The position numbers and the translations under genes are program-made. The notes beneath the pieces are model-generated. The model was not told where the DNA came from. It worked only from the letters and a program-made list of their open reading frames with translations, and searched no databases. Below, one piece after another: positions 58,617 through 64,000 of a DNA stretch of 64,000 nucleotides (within the stretch, counting starts at the first letter, position 1; each line of letters starts with the position of its first letter). Source of the DNA: Moniliella sp. 'wahieum' (lineage: Eukaryota > Basidiomycota > Moniliellomycetes > Moniliellales > Moniliellaceae); NCBI GenBank assembly GCA_003971905.1, contig RSEE01000004.1, forward strand, positions 682,001-746,000, read 5' to 3'.

Positions 58617-60842
58617 GGCGGTGACGACGGTCAAGGAAAAAAGGAAGAGGTGGTGGTGGGAAGACGTAGCAAGCCAGGATGCGGGGCGGGAAAAAGGGCA
58701 GAAGATTAAATAACCGGATCTGAGAGATAACTAGACGCCTGCAGACGCGGGTGTGCGGAGAGCCGACACTGGCGGGTGCAGGGCCGAATAGGAGAGCACG
58801 CAGCAGGCGCCCGACAGGCTCCGTGCGGGCACGGATTTGCTGGCCACACTGGCGCCTCGCGTGGGCACAAGAGAGCAGGGGGGGTGAGGCGCTACCCGCG
58901 GCGGTGTGCTGGCGGCGACGGCCGGAGACGCACGGGGGCAGTGGGGCGGCGTGTGAGCGGTGAGCGGGGCGCGTGATGGGGCCGGGGACTGGGACGGGCC
59001 GCAAATTCAAATGTTGGACGATTGAAAAGCGGCTGGCCAGCGCAGGCACTGCGGTGTGGTGCGGCGCGCTGCGCCTGGCTGTCGCGTTTGGTTTTTTTGC
59101 ATTTTATCGCGGGTGCACGGAATTGGCGAATTGGCGACGTGGCAAGGCATCCGCCCAGCGCCCGCCCTGGGCCGCCCCGTGCCCGGCGGGTCTGCGCCGT
59201 GCTTACGATCGCAGACCATCGCGACGGCCAGGCACGCGCACGCGGTGGGCGGTGGGCTGCTGTCCCGCTGTCGCTTCTCTCCGCTCCTCCCCCTCGGCCG
59301 CAATGCTACTGCCCCCGCGCCCAGCCCACCCGCCCGTCTGGATATCTATATACCCCTCTCTCCGCCTGCCCGAACCTCGCTCCCTCGGCTCCCTTCGTCT
59401 CCACCTCGTCGTCGTCGGCCCTCCTAGCCGGTTGGGCTCAGCCGGTACCAGCCTCAGTTCAGGGCTTTCGTCCCCGGCTGTCCATCGCCACAGGTTGCTG
59501 GACGCGCGCTGTACCCTGTTGCATGTTCTGCCATCCGGCGGACAGGCTCAGCGGTGAGACCACCCGTCACCGGTAACCAGTCACGTTGCATGACGCATTC
59601 CGCGTACGCGCGTTGGGGCGGACTTAGCTTTTGCCCGTGCTCCTGCTCGCTCACGGTGGTCTCCGTTACTACATACACTACCTTTCACAACCAAACGTCG
59701 TGACGCGTGAACGCGTGCACCCGACCCGTCACGCGTCCTCGATCCTCATCCACCGTTCTTACATTCACCTCCTCCCTTCCCCGCACTTCACTCCAGTTCT
59801 AGGTGAGCACGACGCACACCACATCGTGGTGTGAATGTCCTCATCCGACCGGCCCCGGCCCCAGCCCCAGCCTCAACTCCGACCCACTCAACCTGAACAC
59901 GCCCCCTACCAATCCTTTCCCCGCCCTGTCCGCTGCCTTTTTGCCCCGTTCCTATCTCCGTCTGGCCCCGCTCTTCTGCCTGCTTCCTGATCCACCCGAT
60001 CCACGTTCAGTTTTCCTTTCACTCTTGCTCAGCCCTAAGGGCTGTTGTTCCGCCCCAGAGTCTCCTCTGGTCTCTTTTCTCCATCCACAGTGCATCGAAC
60101 TCATCGATAATCGATAATCGTTAATCACCCGCACTATCATCTCTTCTGTATCACATGTCACATTGCTCCTGTGGAAAAGCTTACGATGGGTGTTCGTCGT
60201 GGCGAGGTGTGCCGACCTCGCTACTACCACAGGATGACTGAACGTCGTATTCGACGAAGGAGCTTCCTTAGGACGGATGTCAACAAGGTGCTTGTGTCTA
60301 TGCGCGCTACGCGCCAATGTTGGCCTAGGGAGCCGGACGGGGAGAAGGATGAGGAGAAGGTGATGGATTAGAGCCAGAGTTGGGTCTGGTACAGAGGCAT
60401 CTATATGAGCCGGAGGATCCCACTTCCACAACGCATTCCATCCTGGATCCTGCCCAGCATGCCGCGTCAGCACGTCAGCCGTCGTGCGCAGCTCGCAGGC
60501 ACGGTCGAAAAAAAAGTACTTAAAATGGGTACGTCCTTACTCGTTCAACAACAGGTCAAGCTCAAGGTCAAGCCGGTCACGTGGAAATGATTTGACAAGC
60601 GACTGCCCTCTCACGCTTCATTCACTCCGATGATCGATGAAGGGGGCAAATGCTGTTCCGCATGTGGGGGCTTACGTCATGCGATATGTGCCCCCAGCAG
60701 CTGGCCACTAGCGGTGTCATCGATCATCGACCATACATCATGCATCATCTAGAATCGAGCCATCGAGCCATCTGCAATCCCCGGTCCGTGCACTTGACAA
60801 TGCATCTCCGGCTTCTTGTCTTCCACCACCTTTGCAGACACC
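58617..60842. other. Long divergent intergenic region between GLN1 and ECM15
   Basis: About 2.2 kb, including the GLN1 promoter side. Palindromic ATCGATAATCGATAATCG lies at about 60102-60120, TCACATGTCACATTG at about 60151-60165 and ATCGATCATCGA at 60718-60730. Open frames have no domains and no conserved start context. Confidence 0.4.
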
Positions 60843-61302
60843 ATGGCCGCTCCATCGCAAACCGAGTCCAAGACGCCCCTGTATGCCGCTGCTGACTTTT
60901 GCCTCATTCCGTTTGGAACGGGTTTCATCCTCGTGGGAGCGGAAATCGCTGAGGTGCAGCGCGTCTCGAGTCCTTCACTAGCCAAGGATTGATCTACAAG
61001 CTCCAGTACGTTACCGATTGCCATCGTTTGCTATGGCCTCCTAACGCTGATTCCCTATGTGATTCTTACTCAAAAGTGGATATGGGACCAACCTGGAAGG
61101 CCCCTGGCCGCTTGTGTCGCGCGCCATCGAGGCCTGCCATGAGCGACTGCATGAAAAGGGTGTTCCTCGGATCGCGACTGACATCCGTATTGGGACCAAG
61201 AACCCTGCTCTCGGCTACTCTCCTCCTGAGGGAGGAGAGAACGCGCGCAAGGCCCAAAGCGTTGTCCGTCGCTTGGCTGCCGATAACAAGTCGGAATCCT
61301 GA
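60843..61302 (+). CDS. ECM15: ECM15/UPF0045 family (MTH1187-type thiamine-binding fold)
   Basis: Small ferredoxin-like-fold protein related to yeast Ecm15 and bacterial/archaeal UPF0045 proteins, some of which bind thiamine. It begins MAAPSQTESKTPLYAAADFC, then LIPFGTG, EIAEVQRV and GLIYKLH, spliced over an intron at 61006-61076 to GYGTNLEGPW, the family hallmark. Next are IEACHERLHEKGVPRIATDI and RIGTKNPALG, then a variable tail ending AADNKSES. One base is missing near 60969 (VSSPS versus VLESF) and probably one near 60930. Length (about 125 residues) suits the family. Its role in fungi is poorly known; yeast mutants affect the cell wall. Confidence 0.87.
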
Positions 61303-63717
61303 TCGGCCGGATGGAGTTTGCCAGGTGCGGTATCGAATGCAGCACGCTCTGGTAGACTTTTTGGTGTATGCCAATGCACTGATTTCGTCCCAATGCTGAG
61401 GTCTATGCGCCCTTCCCAAGTCAGGGGACTGCTGGACGCCTGACCATTGCTTGGTCTACTTGGCCACTGCCACTTCATTTTGTCACAGGTCATCGTCATC
61501 GTGGGCTTATTCACTACCCGACTGGATGCTTATGCTTGCGTCCTGTGCTGTTGAGAGAGAGGTTGTTTCGCCTTTATAAGGCTAGTAAGCGCTAAGCCCA
61601 TATGATGATGGTGGTCGGGGACTGTATATTGTGCTGCTTAATCTGGCAATCAGGGTGATCCTGATGTGGGACGAAAGGCTTACCTCCTACTCTCGATGTG
61701 GGATTCGATAAGGCGCTCGAGATGTTAAGAAAGATGAAAGAAGAAGATGTTGCTATTTTATGGTTGGAACCTGAGGCCAGTGAGGACTAGTGACATGTGA
61801 CACTAGTGACAGGTCATTAAGCAGTACACACGCCCTTGCCAAGACCTAAAGCTATAGAAGCGTTGCTCCGCAGTTGGGCAAACTCGCAGAACCCGATAGA
61901 GACTGCCGACATCTCGTGGGGACTAGAGAACCCAAAGAGGGACACAATATTGGAGGCTACTATACTCAATCAATTGTCGATTCCCGATCGCTGGCAGGTG
62001 CTGGAGCTGGATCGACATGCAGGCTACAAATGAATGAAGCGGTGAGCGAGAACGTTCACTACTTCACTGGGCCTATAGCATTTTAGTAGTGTAGGGTACA
62101 GGTCACCAACCGTCATACATAGGCCACAGGTCACATTGCATGACAGGCCACACGCATTACAATGTTCATCGATCTCATCACAGGCCGATCACTTGATCGC
62201 AAGATCTGCAGGCTCTGAGTGCTAAGCGCTATCGCTGATCATCGATCGCATGTCACATGTCACATGTATGCCACACTTTTGGCGCTGGGCGCTAGATCGA
62301 TTGTCGATAGTCGACGGAGGGCGATATGGACCTAGCAGGACCAGCCCGGTCAGCGCCGGCGCTCAGCCGGTCAGATCGAGGCCCGATCTCTTGCATCGGG
62401 CCAGCAAGGGGGCAGTGCTGATATGTTTCTCATCACGCGTCACATGCATGTTACACGCCACGCTTATCCTCGCCACCAGCACTAGCCATGCTTCTGACCT
62501 TTACATTGGCAGAACATACCCTATCTGGCTTGCTTTCTTCGGGATGCTCCGTTTGGGACTACGCGAGCCAACAGGACGAACCGGAACGCAGGATCCCGAA
62601 CAGGCATGGTCGATGGTCAGTGTAGCTTGTAGGCTGAGGCGCTGAGGCGCGAAGGCTATGTGGTGCTGGCGTGGCCTGGTGTGGCCCCCCTGAGGCAGCC
62701 TGAGAGGGGAGGCGGCCTGGGCCTAGAGGTGCAAAGCTGCATATCCAACGCGCTGCGCCACTGCTGCGCCTGAGACGGGCAGGCCGCCGATCGCTACACT
62801 GGACGTTGCATTTTGAATCCCGCAGGCCTCATGCCATGCTCCATGCCTTGCACGAGCAGCCGCTGCATGCACTGGCAACAGAGCAGTGTCAATTTGGCTT
62901 GTGCCCTGCCAGAGCACTGCTCCACAGCTGCCACAGCTGCCACACTGCCCTGCGTGGTAGGGCATTGGGGCAGACGGAGGCAGCACACACGCACTCATGC
63001 CCCGAGCTTGGTGGCTGCACGACGATTGCGGAGCTGGGAGCGTGTCTAACTATGTCTGAGCCCACGCTGGGCCAATGCGGGGGCGACAACGCACCCGCCT
63101 CGGTTGCTCTACGCACAGTTCTCCTGCCCTTCCCAGCGGCTCCCATCCGCTCGGAACAACACTCGACGAGGCGCAGCACTGGCCAGATGCAGAACGGCCC
63201 CTGCGCCGTTGTTCCTTCCAGCTTCAACGTACTCATCCTCTCCCACTCGCACAGCCGGGGCGATGGCCTGCGATGCATGTGGCGCTTCCTTCACACCGTG
63301 CGGTGCTGCACTGCTGCAATGACGCCAAGTGCCCCCGTGCCCGCCTGCAGCTGTTCGTTCCTCGACACCCTCGCCATCGTGCCATGCCCCCGGGCCTCTT
63401 GCGAGTTCAGAGTGTGTGGGATACGAGCGGGCTTTCCGAGCCAGTGAGTGACACATAAGGTAAGGTGCCACGCGCCACCCACCCCTCGGCGACAACTTCA
63501 GTCACTCTAGTCACTGTGTCCCATTTTATCTGGCTGCCTTTTCTGACTTTTGTTGGTCCCTCCCCCCGCCTTCCTTTCCTCCACCAGCTCCTGCCCCCAT
63601 CCCTGACCAAGACCCACGTTCGCCTTCCCATCACGCTCTCTACTCTGGACGTCCCCAGTATCTCCCTCTTTTGCTCTCGATTCGCCAACGCCTGCCTTCT
63701 CCCATTCCCGCGACCAT
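61303..63717. other. Long intergenic region with palindromic words
   Basis: About 2.4 kb. ACTAGTGACATGTGACACTAGTG at about 61785-61807 is a long near-palindrome. Further GTCACATG and ATCGAT words occur at 62236-62265, 62296-62310 and 62436-62446. A frame at 62806-63447 (+) is Cys/His/Ala-rich with no recognisable fold. A possible snoRNA is listed separately. Confidence 0.4.
61597..61670 (+). ncRNA. Candidate C/D-box snoRNA
   Basis: A perfect C box ATGATGA (61602-61608) and a D box CTGA (61661-61664) are flanked by a short terminal stem, CCCAT (61597-61601) pairing with GTGGG (61666-61670, one T-G pair). The 74-nt length fits a C/D snoRNA. I cannot assign a guide target, and no clear C' and D' boxes are seen, so chance occurrence remains possible. 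Confidence 0.3.
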
Positions 63718-64000
63718 GCTGCCTCGGCCACTCGCTGCCGTTGTCACTGCTGTTATTGCGGCTGTGGCAGTCATTGTGCCTGCCCATGCCCACGCTTAAC
63801 AATGTCACTTCTCTCGAAGGCACTTGGTCCAGTGGCTCGGGTAACGTTACTACAGGTCTCTCCTTCTTCAACCCTAGTAATGCCGCTTTCACCATCCATC
63901 ATCTGGGGCGCAGGCCTACTCCTTCACCGACGATGGCTTCTTTGAGCAGGCCAAGTACATCTACACATCGAATGGTGCGTTCCTGTACCCCTTCTTCGCT
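63718..64000 (+). CDS. ROT1: ROT1-like ER chaperone, 5' part
   Basis: Essential ER membrane protein in yeast that helps folding and cell-wall glucan synthesis. The start MLPRPLAAVVTAVIAAVAVI gives a signal peptide. After one lost base near 63800 it continues NNVTSLEGTWSSGSGNVTTG, FFNPSNAAFTI and AYSFTDDGFFEQAKYIYTSN, matching the ROT1 N-terminal domain (GTWSS and YSFTDDGFFE are the hallmarks). A second break is near 63903. GTGCGTTCC after TSN at 63975 looks like a 5' splice site. The gene runs off the window. Confidence 0.87.

Noticed and set aside
62806-63447. A Cys/His-rich plus-strand open frame that might be a zinc-binding protein
   Set aside because: Cys and His spacing is irregular, Ala-rich runs dominate, and overlapping frames on both strands are equally open.
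1-64000. CRISPR arrays, insertion sequences or bacterial operons
   Set aside because: The gene content is eukaryotic with spliceosomal introns. No spaced direct-repeat array and no transposase or reverse transcriptase motif were seen.

Overview
The window is nuclear DNA of a GC-rich fungus. The gene set is fungal: NVJ2-like, RPC25, RPC37, VPS8, TAF7, EXG1, FAS2, ELO, GLN1, ECM15, ROT1. Introns are short (about 57-133 bp), few, usually GTRNG...YAG, and often near 5' ends. Few introns, high GC and sequence flavour suggest a basidiomycete, most likely Ustilaginomycotina; this is inference. A fungal FAS alpha gene argues against Malassezia, which lacks cytosolic FAS.

Layout. 0.3-9.4 kb: NVJ2-like SMP/PH lipid-transfer protein (+), mitochondrial ribosomal protein uL1m (-), phospholipase D (-). 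10.8-17.9 kb: NDUFS8 (+), an unusual tandem RanGAP (+), PurU-type formyl-THF deformylase (-), ribosomal protein S0/uS2 (+). 20-26 kb: exo-1,3-beta-glucanase (+), Pol III subunit RPC25 (-), Sec61 beta (-), TOM7 (+), Pol III subunit RPC37 (-). 26-46.5 kb: VPS8 (-) divergent from TAF7 (+), an F-box-like protein (+), and a long low-complexity arrestin-like protein (+). 47.8-49.4 kb: intron-containing tRNA-Gly(GCC) and BNA6 (+). 50-58.6 kb: a lipid block with ELO elongase (-) divergent from a short FAS2 (+), then GLN1 (-). 60.8-64 kb: ECM15/UPF0045 (+), a possible C/D snoRNA, and the 5' end of ROT1 (+).

Many conserved genes are cut by single-base frameshifts that look like lost bases in short homopolymers. 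EXG1 and RPC25 read through intact, and the broken genes keep their motifs and splice sites. I therefore treat most breaks as assembly error rather than pseudogenes. CDS coordinates below span from start to stop across such breaks.

The most interesting signals are a single gene with two complete, diverged RanGAP modules in one reading frame, and a FAS2 that starts just before the ketoreductase, so lacking the MPT and ACP regions, with its own upstream region divergent to ELO. Intergenic DNA also carries recurrent short palindromic motif families.
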